A stretch of DNA of 34,099 nucleotides from Dethiosulfovibrio salsuginis (GCF_900177735.1 NZ_FXBB01000028.1:1-34099), one strand, 5' to 3'. Shown: positions 1-7,983, numbered from the stretch's first letter. Notes: generated by a model not told the origin, from the letters alone. Numbers and translations: made by a program.

Positions 1-2
1 CC

Positions 3-214
3 ATGTCTATGGCTCTCGATGGTCAGATTCTCTTCCTGGATGGGGCGACTGAATAGTTACGCTCCAGGAAGGGCTGGCGATAGGGGACGTAACCAAGGTC
101 TATTTTGCCGCAGGCCTCCATTTCCCCGACGATGTTGCCCAAAGCATATCCGACGCTTTGGAGAGCATGAGGTCTAACGGCAAGATGGACGAGATACTTA
201 GCCGTTGGAGATAG
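3..214 (+). pseudogene. C-terminal tail of a family 3 solute-binding protein, apparently frameshifted
   Basis: The last about 50 codons (53-214) encode a tail with VTKVYFAAG followed by an ALESM..NGKMDEILSRW ending, which resembles the C-terminus of periplasmic amino-acid-binding proteins of ABC importers (family 3). Its frame is closed by a TGA at 50-52. The reading that looks continuous upstream (3-53) lies in another frame and ends in TAG near 51-53. The gene is therefore either broken by an indel near position 50 or carries a sequencing error; its upstream part is outside the window. Family assignment rests on a short tail, so substrate and even exact family are uncertain. Confidence 0.42.
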
Positions 215-217
215 CCC

Positions 218-246
218 TTGCGTGGTATCCTTTTTTCTGATATACT
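218..246 (+). promoter_or_regulatory. Sigma-70-type promoter upstream of the infC leader
   Basis: TTGCGT (218-223), a 17-bp spacer and TATACT (241-246) lie four bases after the preceding stop codon. Expected start of transcription is about 253. The only things downstream before the next promoter-like signal are the leader/terminator and the infC operon, so this is the likely operon promoter. Confidence 0.7.
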
Positions 247-252
247 CCTTTG

Positions 253-391
253 AGTCTCAGAACAAAGAAGGGCATCCCCTCACCTGGCGACGCGTATGCA
301 GTTGTCTGGTCACTGGACGATAATTTAATATCCTTGTTTCGGGGTATTTTGTCGTATAGTGGGGATCGGTCTTTCCGATCCCCACTTTTTC
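253..391 (+). ncRNA. Candidate cis-acting leader (attenuator) or small RNA
   Basis: A roughly 140-nt transcript is delimited by a good promoter (218-246) and a strong intrinsic terminator (359-391), with no convincing ORF. ATCCCC at 274-279 can pair with GGGGAT at 361-366 in the left arm of the terminator. A second stem can form between the ACGATAAT region (about 317-324) and GTATTTTGTCGT (about 344-355), which would compete with terminator formation. This is the layout of a transcription attenuator. In Bacillus, L20 represses infC-rpmI-rplT through such a leader, but I cannot show an L20 site here. A free-standing sRNA is the alternative. Confidence 0.45.
359..391 (+). terminator. Intrinsic terminator upstream of infC
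   Basis: Perfect 11-bp stem GTGGGGATCGG (359-369) / CCGATCCCCAC (375-385) with a 5-nt loop, followed by TTTTT (386-390). It lies downstream of the promoter and upstream of infC, as in attenuation. Confidence 0.85.
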
Positions 392-396
392 TATTA

Positions 397-640
397 GGCA
401 TCTCTAAAAACTCACCTTTGAGTCCCCTCGGAGAGACCGTCCCGCCTGCGCCCTGGCCCAATCGTATACTCGACCTGCCTGTTCCGTACGAACCGCCTCG
501 GAGGGCACGTCCTGTGCCCCCTCGGCTTGGGGCGACGTCCTGTCGCCCCATTCGTACTACACAACGGCATGTCGAGTATACGGGCTCAAATGGGCTACGT
601 CGGAACGATCTCTCCGAGGATCAGCGTTTTTAGAGGTTCC
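397..640. mobile_element. MITE-like nested palindromic element
   Basis: The two ends are imperfect inverted repeats of 15 bp (GGCATCTCTAAAAAC at the left; the complement of the right end reads GGAACCTCTAAAAAC; 13 of 15 match). They are flanked by CTATTA (391-396) and CTATTG (641-646), compatible with a 5-bp target duplication. Inside are further complementary arms: 426-436 with 609-619, 463-474 with 571-582, and 486-492 with 551-557. At the centre are two hairpins, 503-519 and 529-549, each with the loop GTCCT. No protein-coding gene is credible; open frames on both strands result from the symmetry. It separates the terminator from infC. It could also be a structured RNA; the end repeats and flanking duplication favour a non-autonomous transposon. 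Confidence 0.55.
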
Positions 641-717
641 CTATTGACGTATTGTAAGGGATATCCTGGCTTTTGGGGCCTGGATTAACTATTATTAGAA
701 GGGATCGGTGAACCGCC

Positions 718-1296
718 ATAGCTAAGAAACTTCCTGACGAGCCGAGAGTCAACGAAGAGATAACAGTAAAAGACGTCCTGTTGATAGACGACCAAGGGGT
801 CAAGGTCGGGGTTATTCCGACGGAGCAGGCCATCGAACTGGCTGCCTCCAGGGAGCTTGACCTAGTAGAGGTCGCTCCAGGAGCGACTCCTCCGGTGTGT
901 CGTATTCTCGATTACGGCAAGTTCCGTTACCAGCAGCAGAAGAAGGAAAAGGACGCCCGGAAAAAACAGAAGACCCAGACTCTCAAGGAAATGAAGATGC
1001 GTCCTAAGATCGACGAGCACGACTATAACTTCAAGACCAAGGCCATCAGAGGTTTCCTGGCTAACGGCCATAGAGTCAAGGTGTCCATCTTTTTCAGAGG
1101 CAGAGAGATGGCCTTTCTGGATAGAGGAAAAGAGGTTCTCGACAGAGTTGCCAAAGACTGCGAAGATCTCGGAAAGTCCGAGGGCTTCCCCCGGATGGAA
1201 GGTCGGTTCATGAGAATGATGCTCACCCCTATAGCATCTCCTAAGAAAGAATCAGGTTCTAACTCCTCTGATATCGCTAAAGACTCGGAGGATTAG
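718..1296 (+). CDS. infC: Translation initiation factor IF-3
   Basis: IF3 binds the 30S subunit, prevents premature 50S joining and monitors start codon and initiator tRNA. The 192-aa product carries the N-domain signature (RVNEEI, residues 10-15), the linker GATPPVCRILDYGKF, a lysine-rich helix, and the C-domain with HDYNFKTK and a GRFMRMML-type end. Conserved N-domain sequence extends upstream of the first TTG at 781. The frame is closed by TGA at 709-711, and only ACC, GCC and ATA (718-720) lie between, so the start appears to be AUA, with GGTGA (707-711) six bases upstream as ribosome site. infC commonly uses AUU/AUC-type starts for autoregulation. First gene of the infC-rpmI-rplT operon. 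Confidence 0.95.
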   Translation: MAKKLPDEPRVNEEITVKDVLLIDDQGVKVGVIPTEQAIELAASRELDLVEVAPGATPPVCRILDYGKFRYQQQKKEKDARKKQKTQTLKEMKMRPKIDEHDYNFKTKAIRGFLANGHRVKVSIFFRGREMAFLDRGKEVLDRVAKDCEDLGKSEGFPRMEGRFMRMMLTPIASPKKESGSNSSDIAKDSED

Positions 1297-1331
1297 TCAT
1301 AAAGTAATTTAAAAGCTAAGGAGGAACTTCC

Positions 1332-1532
1332 ATGCCTAAGATGAAGACCCACTCTGGTGCCAAGAAACGTTTTTCTTTCACCGGTAGCGGAAAGGTTTCC
1401 TACAAGAAAAGCGGTCGTGCTCACCAGCTGAGGACCAAGGACGCCTGCAGAATTCGCAGGCTCCGCCAGGACGGTATAATGACCGATACCACCGCTATAG
1501 AGACTATGAAGAAACTCATGCCCTATGCCTGA
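1332..1532 (+). CDS. rpmI: 50S ribosomal protein L35
   Basis: A 66-aa basic protein of the large ribosomal subunit. It begins MPKMKTHSGAKKRFSFTGSGK, the signature of L35, and matches the family's usual length of about 65. The start is an ATG with AAGGAGG (1320-1326) seven bases upstream. It sits between infC and rplT in the order found in most bacteria, so it is surely co-transcribed with both. Confidence 0.97.
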   Translation: MPKMKTHSGAKKRFSFTGSGKVSYKKSGRAHQLRTKDACRIRRLRQDGIMTDTTAIETMKKLMPYA

Positions 1533-1564
1533 TAGGCAGAACCATTATCGAGAGGTGAGATAAT

Positions 1565-1918
1565 ATGCGCGTCGCAGCTGCCAGCTCAAGCGATAGAAAA
1601 CGCAAAAAGCTGTTTGCAATAACTAAGGGATATTTTGGCCGTAAAAAGAACGTATACCGTAGAGCCAGGGAGGCTTTTCTTCACTCCCTGACCAGGATGT
1701 ACGCCGACAGAAAACTTCGTAAGAGGGATTTTCGTCGTCTCTGGATCACCAGGATCAACGCCGCCGCCAGACTTAACGACATCAACTACAGCAACCTTAT
1801 AAACGGCCTTAAGAAGGCCAATATCGACATCAACCGTAAAATGCTGGCCGATCTGGCTGTAAACGACATGCCCGCCTTCGAGGCCCTTGCCGCCAAGGCC
1901 AAGGAAGCCCTTGGATAA
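1565..1918 (+). CDS. rplT: 50S ribosomal protein L20
   Basis: A 117-aa 23S rRNA-binding protein needed early in 50S assembly. Visible family signatures are the basic N-terminal extension ([19 protein letters not shown]), the [22 protein letters not shown] segment and the [20 protein letters not shown] region. ATG start with GAGAGGTGAG just upstream. L20 is the known autoregulator of this operon in several phyla, acting on the mRNA leader or on rpmI. The leader at 253-391 is a candidate target, which is inference. Confidence 0.97.
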   Translation: MRVAAASSSDRKRKKLFAITKGYFGRKKNVYRRAREAFLHSLTRMYADRKLRKRDFRRLWITRINAAARLNDINYSNLINGLKKANIDINRKMLADLAVNDMPAFEALAAKAKEALG

Positions 1919-1924
1919 GAGGTA

Positions 1925-3247
1925 GTGAGGACTTACAGCTCTATACCGGTCGAACGAGCTATCGCAGGAGGGTTCCTATCATTGATATTGATAGGAACCC
2001 TTCTGCTATGGGGCTTTAATCGCCTGGAGGGGATGGACCTTTCCCTACTGGACGCTTTTTTTACCTCAACCTCGGCGGTGTGTGTGACCGGTTTAGCGGT
2101 AGTGGATACCGGTGCCGATTTTGCCGTCCCCTCTCAGGTCGTGCTTCTTCTGCTTATCCAGCTAGGCGGTTTGGGGGTCATGACCGCGACTACCTTCATG
2201 TTTATGCTCCTTAGGATGCGTATAGGCATAAGGCAGAGGATTCTATTCGCTGGAGGTATGGGACTGGATGGCCCTTCCGGTGTGGTTCGACTGGTGTTGC
2301 GTATAGTTAAGATTACCTTTTTGATAGAGTTTGCGATGTCGATTCCCCTCTTTTTGGGCTTTCTTGAGCGGTTCGACTGGAGGACTTCCCTGTGGTACTC
2401 GGTTTTCCATTCCATAAGCGCCTTCTGCAACGCCGGTTTTTCCCCTTTCAGCGATAGTTTAGGGTCTTTTACCTTCAGTTGGCTGGTTCCAGGGGCGGTG
2501 ATGATCCTTATCGTCCTGGGAGGGGCGGGGTTCGTCGTTCTAGGGGATCTGTGGGAATGGATCAGAGGTGGCAAAAGAAAGCTCTCGGTTCACTGTAAAC
2601 TGGTCCTTTTGACGACTTTATGGTTAATACTTATCGGCACCTGTTTTTTTCTCGTTATGGAGTGGGACGGAGCTCTCGCTGGAATGTCTCCGTTTATGAA
2701 GCTATGGAACGCTCTTTTTTGCGCTATTACGCCTAGAACCGCTGGGTTTAACACTATATCCATGGAGTCTCTCTCGGCACACTCGTTTTTTATGGTTATG
2801 ATTTTGATGATAATAGGCGCTTCTCCTGGTTCCACCGGTGGTGGCATAAAGACAACGACCTTCGCCCTGTTGGTATCGTCGGTGTTTTTCAACACCAGAG
2901 GGAGTTCCCGGCTGGTTCTATGGCATAGGACGGTGCCCCAGGAAACCGTACTGAGGGCTATGATGCTTTTTTTTCTATACCTCATGGCTATAGTGATCGG
3001 GGTTTTTGGACTAGGTACGTTAGAAAACCTTTCTTTCAAGGCTGTCGTCTTTGAGGTGGTATCCGCACTGGGGACCGTAGGTCTTTCAACGGGAATAACG
3101 GCGGATCTCTCCTGGGCGAGCAAAATCTTATTGGTGATCCTGATGTTCTGGGGACGAATAGGGGTTATGACCTTCATGTTTAGCCTTATAGCAAAAGACG
3201 ATTGCGATAAAGTAGGCTATGTCGAAGTTTCCGTCCCCATAGGATAG
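1925..3247 (+). CDS. TrkH/KtrB-family potassium uptake membrane subunit
   Basis: Integral membrane pore of a Trk/Ktr K+ importer. The 440 residues hold about ten hydrophobic helices and the four pore-loop/selectivity-filter motifs: SAVCVTGL (50-57), FCNAGFS (167-173), TPRTAGFNT (269-277) and LGTVGLSTG (382-390), each with its filter glycine. The GASPGSTGGGIKT stretch (298-310) is also typical. The length fits KtrB-type proteins better than longer TrkH. The GTG start at 1925 has only AGAGG close upstream (two-base spacing), so initiation may depend on coupling to rplT translation. The next gene is its cytosolic RCK partner, making a complete two-gene system. Confidence 0.93.
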   Translation: MRTYSSIPVERAIAGGFLSLILIGTLLLWGFNRLEGMDLSLLDAFFTSTSAVCVTGLAVVDTGADFAVPSQVVLLLLIQLGGLGVMTATTFMFMLLRMRIGIRQRILFAGGMGLDGPSGVVRLVLRIVKITFLIEFAMSIPLFLGFLERFDWRTSLWYSVFHSISAFCNAGFSPFSDSLGSFTFSWLVPGAVMILIVLGGAGFVVLGDLWEWIRGGKRKLSVHCKLVLLTTLWLILIGTCFFLVMEWDGALAGMSPFMKLWNALFCAITPRTAGFNTISMESLSAHSFFMVMILMIIGASPGSTGGGIKTTTFALLVSSVFFNTRGSSRLVLWHRTVPQETVLRAMMLFFLYLMAIVIGVFGLGTLENLSFKAVVFEVVSALGTVGLSTGITADLSWASKILLVILMFWGRIGVMTFMFSLIAKDDCDKVGYVEVSVPIG

Positions 3248-3259
3248 AGGTGTTTTTTT

Positions 3260-3946
3260 TTGAGCAACGAAAATAAGACCTACTTCGTCGTAGGGGTCGG
3301 GCGTTTTGGACTTTCCCTTTGCTCCAGGCTTGTGGCCTTAGGTCAGAGGGTTGTAGCCGTCGATAGCGATCCGTCCAAGGTCGCCGAGGTAGCCGATCTG
3401 GTGGATTACGGCGCCCATCTGGACGCTTCCGACGAGGAGGCTTTGATAAAAGCGGGGGCTAAGGAAGCGGACGTGGCGGTGGTAACCATAGGGGAAAATA
3501 TAGAGGCCAGCATCATGGCTACGGCTATATTAAAGGGCCTGGGGATAGAGAAGGTGGTCTCCAGGGCTCAGACCTCCATCCACGCCAGGGTACTGGCTAG
3601 GGTAGGTGCCCACAGGGTAATCTTCCCCGAGAGGGATATGGGGATAAAGGTCGCCGATCAGTTCGTAAATCCATGGCTATCGAATTTTTCTCAGATCCCC
3701 GGAAACGGCTATATAGTAGGAGAGCTGGTCCCTATGGGCAAAATGCTGGAGAAGAGCCTTATAGATCTGGATTTTAGAAAATCCTTTGGGGCAACTTTGC
3801 TCCTTATCGAGAGGGATGGACGTAAGATTTTCCCCGAGAGGGACACGAAGATCCTGTCCGGTGATCGTCTGATGGTGGTTGGTGAAAAAAATAGACTCGC
3901 TGAGTGGATCGAAGAGGTCGCAGGCGAAGAAGAGTCAGGAGGTTAG
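3260..3946 (+). CDS. TrkA/KtrA-family cytosolic regulator of K+ uptake
   Basis: A 228-aa RCK protein that gates the neighbouring TrkH/KtrB pore by binding nucleotide. The N-terminal Rossmann fold shows VGVGRFG (11-17) and an acidic residue at the end of the second strand (VAVDSD, 33-38). A TrkA-C domain follows from about residue 140, ending in GDRLMVVGEKN. The start is TTG at 3260, with GAGGTG (3247-3252) seven bases upstream. The whole spacer and the first two bases of the start codon form a run of nine T, a possible slippage tract. KtrA is the likelier name given the partner's length. Confidence 0.92.
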   Translation: MSNENKTYFVVGVGRFGLSLCSRLVALGQRVVAVDSDPSKVAEVADLVDYGAHLDASDEEALIKAGAKEADVAVVTIGENIEASIMATAILKGLGIEKVVSRAQTSIHARVLARVGAHRVIFPERDMGIKVADQFVNPWLSNFSQIPGNGYIVGELVPMGKMLEKSLIDLDFRKSFGATLLLIERDGRKIFPERDTKILSGDRLMVVGEKNRLAEWIEEVAGEEESGG

Positions 3947-3955
3947 AGGTCAACT

Positions 3956-4996
3956 ATGGGAGATATAGACCTTCAGTTAGATGATTTAAGGGCCCAGTTC
4001 AGGGCGGAGATAGAAGGGGTAGGGGATATGGAGGTCCTTAAGGATCTCCGGGTAAAGTATCTCGGAAAAAAGGGGCAGGTTACCTCCCTTCTGAAATCCT
4101 TAGGAAAGCTTCCCGCCGAGGAGAGGCCCCAGGCCGGTAAGGTCATAAACGACCTTAAAGAGGAACTGGAGTCGATCCTTTCCGATCGGTGTGCCGTAGC
4201 GGAGGAGGAGGCCCTCACCGCAATGGAGCTTAGGGATTTTGTGGACGTGACCCAGCCTGGAAGGGGCCGTCCTGCCGGAGGAGTCCATCCGGTGATGCAG
4301 GTCATGTACGACGCCGCGGAGATTTTGGCGGGATTAGGCTTTTCAGTGGCCTTAGGACCGGAGATAGAGGACGATTTTCACAACTTTGAGGCCCTCAACA
4401 TCCCTCCCCATCACCCCGCCAGGGATATGCAGGATACCTTTTACTTCGACGACGGCAAGCTGTTGAGGACCCATACCTCCCCGGTTCAGATAAGGTCCAT
4501 GCTCTCTATGGGAGCTCCTATAAGGGTGGCCTGTCCTGGGAAGGTGTATCGAAGGGACAGCGATCCGACCCACTCACCTATGTTTCACCAGATAGAGGGG
4601 CTTTTAGTGGAAGAGGACGTCTCTATAGGCGATCTCAAAGGATGTCTGGAGACCATGATATCCGCTATTTTCGCCAGGCCCCTTAAGGCCCGTTACAGGG
4701 CTAGCTACTTCCCCTTTACCGAACCCTCTATGGAGGTCGACATAGAGTGTATAGCCTGTTCGGGGGAGAACCCTGGATGCAGGATATGTAAAGGTACCGG
4801 CTGGCTGGAGATAGGCGGCATGGGTATGGTCCATCCTAATGTCCTTCGGGCGGGAGGCATAGACCCGGAGAAATTCAACGGTTTCGCCTGGGGCATGGGG
4901 CTGGATAGAATCGCCATGCTTAAGTACGATCTCAGAGACCTCCGTCCTCTTTTCGAGGGAGATCTCTCCTATCTTCTCTCTGGGAGGAATAGATAA
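3956..4996 (+). CDS. pheS: Phenylalanyl-tRNA synthetase alpha subunit
   Basis: Catalytic subunit of the alpha2-beta2 PheRS that charges tRNA-Phe. The 346 residues comprise an N-terminal coiled coil (about 1-85, with LGKKGQVTSLLKSLG) and the class II catalytic core. Motif 2 shows FHQIEGLLVEEDVSIGDLK, and motif 3 is GFAWGMGLDRIAMLKY near the C-terminus. Four cysteines in CIACSGENPGCRICKGTGW form the CxxC-type segment seen in many bacterial PheS. ATG start. It is followed directly by pheT, with ATG beginning at the base after the stop. Confidence 0.97.
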   Translation: MGDIDLQLDDLRAQFRAEIEGVGDMEVLKDLRVKYLGKKGQVTSLLKSLGKLPAEERPQAGKVINDLKEELESILSDRCAVAEEEALTAMELRDFVDVTQPGRGRPAGGVHPVMQVMYDAAEILAGLGFSVALGPEIEDDFHNFEALNIPPHHPARDMQDTFYFDDGKLLRTHTSPVQIRSMLSMGAPIRVACPGKVYRRDSDPTHSPMFHQIEGLLVEEDVSIGDLKGCLETMISAIFARPLKARYRASYFPFTEPSMEVDIECIACSGENPGCRICKGTGWLEIGGMGMVHPNVLRAGGIDPEKFNGFAWGMGLDRIAMLKYDLRDLRPLFEGDLSYLLSGRNR

Positions 4997-7384
4997 ATGC
5001 TGGTGTCCTGGAATTGGCTCAAAGAGCTTGTGGATCTCTCTCTGGACGTTCAGACCGTGGCCGACAGGCTTACCGTTACGGGAAACGAGATAGAGTCCAT
5101 AACCCGCCCCTGCGGCGATCTTTCAGGGGCGATTGTGGCGGTGGTTTCGTCTCTATATCCTCATAACTCCCAATCTCTCTCCGTTGCTGAGCTGGATACA
5201 GGGTCTGGGATACGTGTATGTGTTACCGCAGCGACCAACTTAAAAGAGGGGGACATGGTTCCCTACGGTCCTCCAGGGTCGGTTCTAGCCGATGGCTCCG
5301 TTCTTGGGGAGAGGGACTTTGACGGTGTAATAAGCCAGGGTATGATGCTCTCCGCTCAGGAGTTAGGCGTCCCGGATATAGCCGACGAATACGGCATTCT
5401 GAGGCTTCCTGAAGATGCTCCTGTAGGGGCTGATGTAGCGTCCTACCTTAAGCTGGACGACCGTGTTTTAGAGCTTTCGGTTACCCCTAACAGAGGGGAT
5501 ATGCTCAGCATGAGAGGGATCGCCCGGGAGGTTGCGGCACTGTTCCCCGAGGCCTCTTTGAGGGATAGAGACGAACCGGTATCTTTAGGACAGCCTAAGT
5601 GGCCGGTGGACTTCAACGGAATATACCTGGAGGACGATGGATGCCCTGTCTACGCCCTTGGGATGGCGGATAAAGTCAAAATAGGATCCTCTCCCCTTTG
5701 GGCCAGGATCCGTCTGGCTCTGTCGGGATTAAGGCCGGTGAACAACGTTGTCGACGCCACCAATATGGTTATGCTGGCCCTGGGGCAGCCTCTCCACGCC
5801 TTCGACGCCGACAGGCTTCCCAGTCCCTGTATTTCCGTTCGGTCCGCCCGGGAAGGGGAGACTTTTACGACCCTAGACCACAAGGAGAGGGCCTTGACCT
5901 CCTCCGATTTGGTTATATGCAGTGGGCAGACCTCCGTGGCCCTCGCTGGGGTTATGGGAGGGCTGAACTCGGAGATCGAGGACGGCACCTCCAGGATATT
6001 TCTTGAGAGCGCGTCTTTCGACGCTGCGAGAGTAGGAACTACTTCCCGTCGTCTAGGTATTCCCAGCGAGGCCTCCTATCGCTACGCTCGAGGTGTGGAC
6101 GTAGAGCTTCCCGAGAGGGCTCTGTGCATGGTTATGTCTCTGCTGTCCTCCTGGGGGTGTGCCTCAGTGGCTCCTGGAGCGGTGGTTGCCAGACGAGGCG
6201 GAAGAGACCCTATTTCCGTTACCCTCACGGAGAGGAAACTTCATCGCATCGCTATGTGGTCCGATATGGATCAGGCCTCGTCTATTCTGGATCGGCTCGG
6301 TATGGGCCTGGTTTCTCAAAAAGACGGTGAGATGACTTTCTCCGTCCCCTCTTACAGGCCGGATATCTCTATAGAGGAGGACCTCATAGAGGAGATAACC
6401 AGGATTAGAGGTTACGATTCTATACCATCCAGGATTCCTGGTTGCGATCACGGACGGGGGCAGATCGGTCCTGTTTCCTCGTCGATGAGGGATCTGAGGT
6501 GTCAGGCGATCTCCAGAGGATACGTGGAGATAGTTTCCTATAGCTTCCATTCACCTCGTTACAGGGATATTCTGAGATTATCGGACGATCCAAGAGGTGA
6601 TATGATACCTCTAAAGAACCCCCTCAGCGGAGAGCTTTCCATGATGAGGTCCACCATGGTTCCCGGTTTTATAGAGTCTCTTCAAAGGACGTTGAAATCG
6701 GGGTGGCGGAGCTCCGTAAGGCTTTTTGAGATAGGAAAGGTCTTTTCCCCTGACGGTTCATCTACCTACGAGAGGGACCGGGTTGCCGGTATGGTGTATC
6801 CCGGAAGGGACAGGAGAAGTCCCTATGGCCCAGGCTCTTTCGACGATCTGCTTTCCGTCAAGGCGGATGTGGAGGCCCTGGCCCTTCAAAGAGGACGGTC
6901 CTTTCAGTTTGTCCAGGCCCGTGAGCCCTTTGGCCATCTTGGGCAAACCGCCCATATCGTGTATGATGGTGCGGTAGTTGGATTTCTCTCGAGGCTAAAG
7001 CCCTCGGTGGAGAAGGAGCTTGACCTAGAAGGGCCTGTCTACTGCTTCGAGTTCGATCTGGCTCCTCTGGTAGGGGAGGGAAACCTGTCTTTCTCAATTT
7101 CCTCGTCTTACCCACCAGTTTACAGAGATATATCCCTTTTGGCACCTATGAATACGTCGGTGAGGCAGGTAATGGACGGCATAAGGGAAATAGCCGGTCC
7201 TCTACTGGATTCGGTGGCGCTCTTTGACGTCTATATCGGTAAAGGCGTGCCCGAGGGCAAGCGGAGTCTGGCCTTTTCCATGTCCTACAGAAGCTCTGAA
7301 AAGACCTTACAGGACGAGGAGGTCGATGGACTTCACCGTCAGGTCAGGGCTGGTCTCGAGAGTATAGGTTACGTTCTGAGATAA
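4997..7384 (+). CDS. pheT: Phenylalanyl-tRNA synthetase beta subunit
   Basis: The 795-aa partner of PheS, which carries tRNA binding and editing. Order seen: N-terminal domain (MLVSWNWLKELVDL), tRNA-binding OB fold (about 40-150), B3/B4 editing domain, B5 domain (SYRPDISIEEDLIEEITRIRGYDSIP), a catalytic-like core, and a C-terminal anticodon-binding ferredoxin fold (SSYPPVYRDISLLAP to the end). Length matches the family. No gap to pheS, so the two are translationally coupled. The next gene starts 30 bp downstream with its own ribosome site. Confidence 0.97.
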   Translation: MLVSWNWLKELVDLSLDVQTVADRLTVTGNEIESITRPCGDLSGAIVAVVSSLYPHNSQSLSVAELDTGSGIRVCVTAATNLKEGDMVPYGPPGSVLADGSVLGERDFDGVISQGMMLSAQELGVPDIADEYGILRLPEDAPVGADVASYLKLDDRVLELSVTPNRGDMLSMRGIAREVAALFPEASLRDRDEPVSLGQPKWPVDFNGIYLEDDGCPVYALGMADKVKIGSSPLWARIRLALSGLRPVNNVVDATNMVMLALGQPLHAFDADRLPSPCISVRSAREGETFTTLDHKERALTSSDLVICSGQTSVALAGVMGGLNSEIEDGTSRIFLESASFDAARVGTTSRRLGIPSEASYRYARGVDVELPERALCMVMSLLSSWGCASVAPGAVVARRGGRDPISVTLTERKLHRIAMWSDMDQASSILDRLGMGLVSQKDGEMTFSVPSYRPDISIEEDLIEEITRIRGYDSIPSRIPGCDHGRGQIGPVSSSMRDLRCQAISRGYVEIVSYSFHSPRYRDILRLSDDPRGDMIPLKNPLSGELSMMRSTMVPGFIESLQRTLKSGWRSSVRLFEIGKVFSPDGSSTYERDRVAGMVYPGRDRRSPYGPGSFDDLLSVKADVEALALQRGRSFQFVQAREPFGHLGQTAHIVYDGAVVGFLSRLKPSVEKELDLEGPVYCFEFDLAPLVGEGNLSFSISSSYPPVYRDISLLAPMNTSVRQVMDGIREIAGPLLDSVALFDVYIGKGVPEGKRSLAFSMSYRSSEKTLQDEEVDGLHRQVRAGLESIGYVLR

Positions 7385-7414
7385 AAACTTAAACCTTCAT
7401 AGGAGGAATGAAAG

Positions 7415-7708
7415 ATGAACCTGGAAAACATGGAGCAGCTTATCGATAGTCTAGGAGAAAGGCTTAAGGCCCTCAGGGAATCCAGGGACCGATTGAAGGA
7501 GGAGCTGGAGCAGGCAAAAAACCAGCTGAGAGAGAAGGAAATGGAGCATATCCGTCAGGAGAAAGAGAGCCAGAGACGGATAGAGCAGCTCGAGAGGGAT
7601 AAGATGAGCCTTCAGAAGGAGAAGTCCAACCTTGAGTCCAGGATGGGGTCTATGTTCGGAAAACTCAAGAATCTGGTGCCTACGGAAGGTACCGATAGCA
7701 AAGGCTAG
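7415..7708 (+). CDS. Small coiled-coil protein, possible ZapB-like division factor
   Basis: The 97 residues are predicted almost wholly as one long coiled coil: heptads rich in Glu, Lys, Gln and Leu from about residue 5 to 80, with no membrane segment or signal peptide. ATG start behind AGGAGG (7401-7406). It lies between pheT and a ZapA-like gene, 17 bp upstream of the latter. ZapB, a short coiled coil, works with ZapA at the FtsZ ring in enterobacteria, and position plus form suggest a comparable partner. Coiled coils resemble each other by composition, so function is inference only. Confidence 0.7.
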   Translation: MNLENMEQLIDSLGERLKALRESRDRLKEELEQAKNQLREKEMEHIRQEKESQRRIEQLERDKMSLQKEKSNLESRMGSMFGKLKNLVPTEGTDSKG

Positions 7709-7725
7709 AGGGGAGATTAGGTCCT

Positions 7726-7983
7726 TTGTCGGAAAAAAGCCGCCAGGAGACAGTACAGATAGGTCGGTTTAGCTATAACGTCGAGACCTCCATTGACCGT
7801 GAAACCTGGTCCAGGCTCATGGCTTTTACCGACGACGTTATATCAAAGACGGACTCGAAAATGCCCTCCGATCGCAGGCTTCTTCTGGCATGGCTTAACC
7901 TGGTCTACTGGGTAGATACCCAAAATGGCCGCCTTAAAGATATGCTGGACTCGGATTCCGATGATAAGGAGGATGATCGATGA
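7726..7983 (+). CDS. zapA: ZapA-like cell division protein
   Basis: An 85-aa protein of the size of ZapA, which binds and bundles FtsZ. The N-terminal strand-rich part (VQIGRFSYNVETSIDRE, about 10-26) corresponds to the ZapA head. It is followed by a helix with LLLAWLNLVYWVD (about 49-61), like the A-L-N-L stretch of ZapA. The C-terminus is acidic. The start is TTG at 7726 behind a GGGGAG stretch. In Bacillus, zapA likewise lies downstream of pheT and next to cvpA and mutS2, which supports the call. The stop overlaps the ATG of the next gene. Confidence 0.72.
   Translation: MSEKSRQETVQIGRFSYNVETSIDRETWSRLMAFTDDVISKTDSKMPSDRRLLLAWLNLVYWVDTQNGRLKDMLDSDSDDKEDDR

Noticed and set aside
503-549. 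Two hairpins resembling the guanidine-II (mini-ykkC) riboswitch
   Set aside because: The loops are GTCCT rather than the expected four-base ACGR loops, and the downstream operon is ribosomal.
198-633. Open frames on both strands between the terminator and infC
   Set aside because: They arise from the symmetry of the palindromic element; no ribosome sites and composition unlike proteins.
644-672. TTGACG as a -35 for infC after the palindromic element
   Set aside because: No acceptable -10 at 16 to 18 bp spacing.
2134-3177. Long leftward ORFs opposite trkH
   Set aside because: Shadows of a well-supported membrane protein gene.
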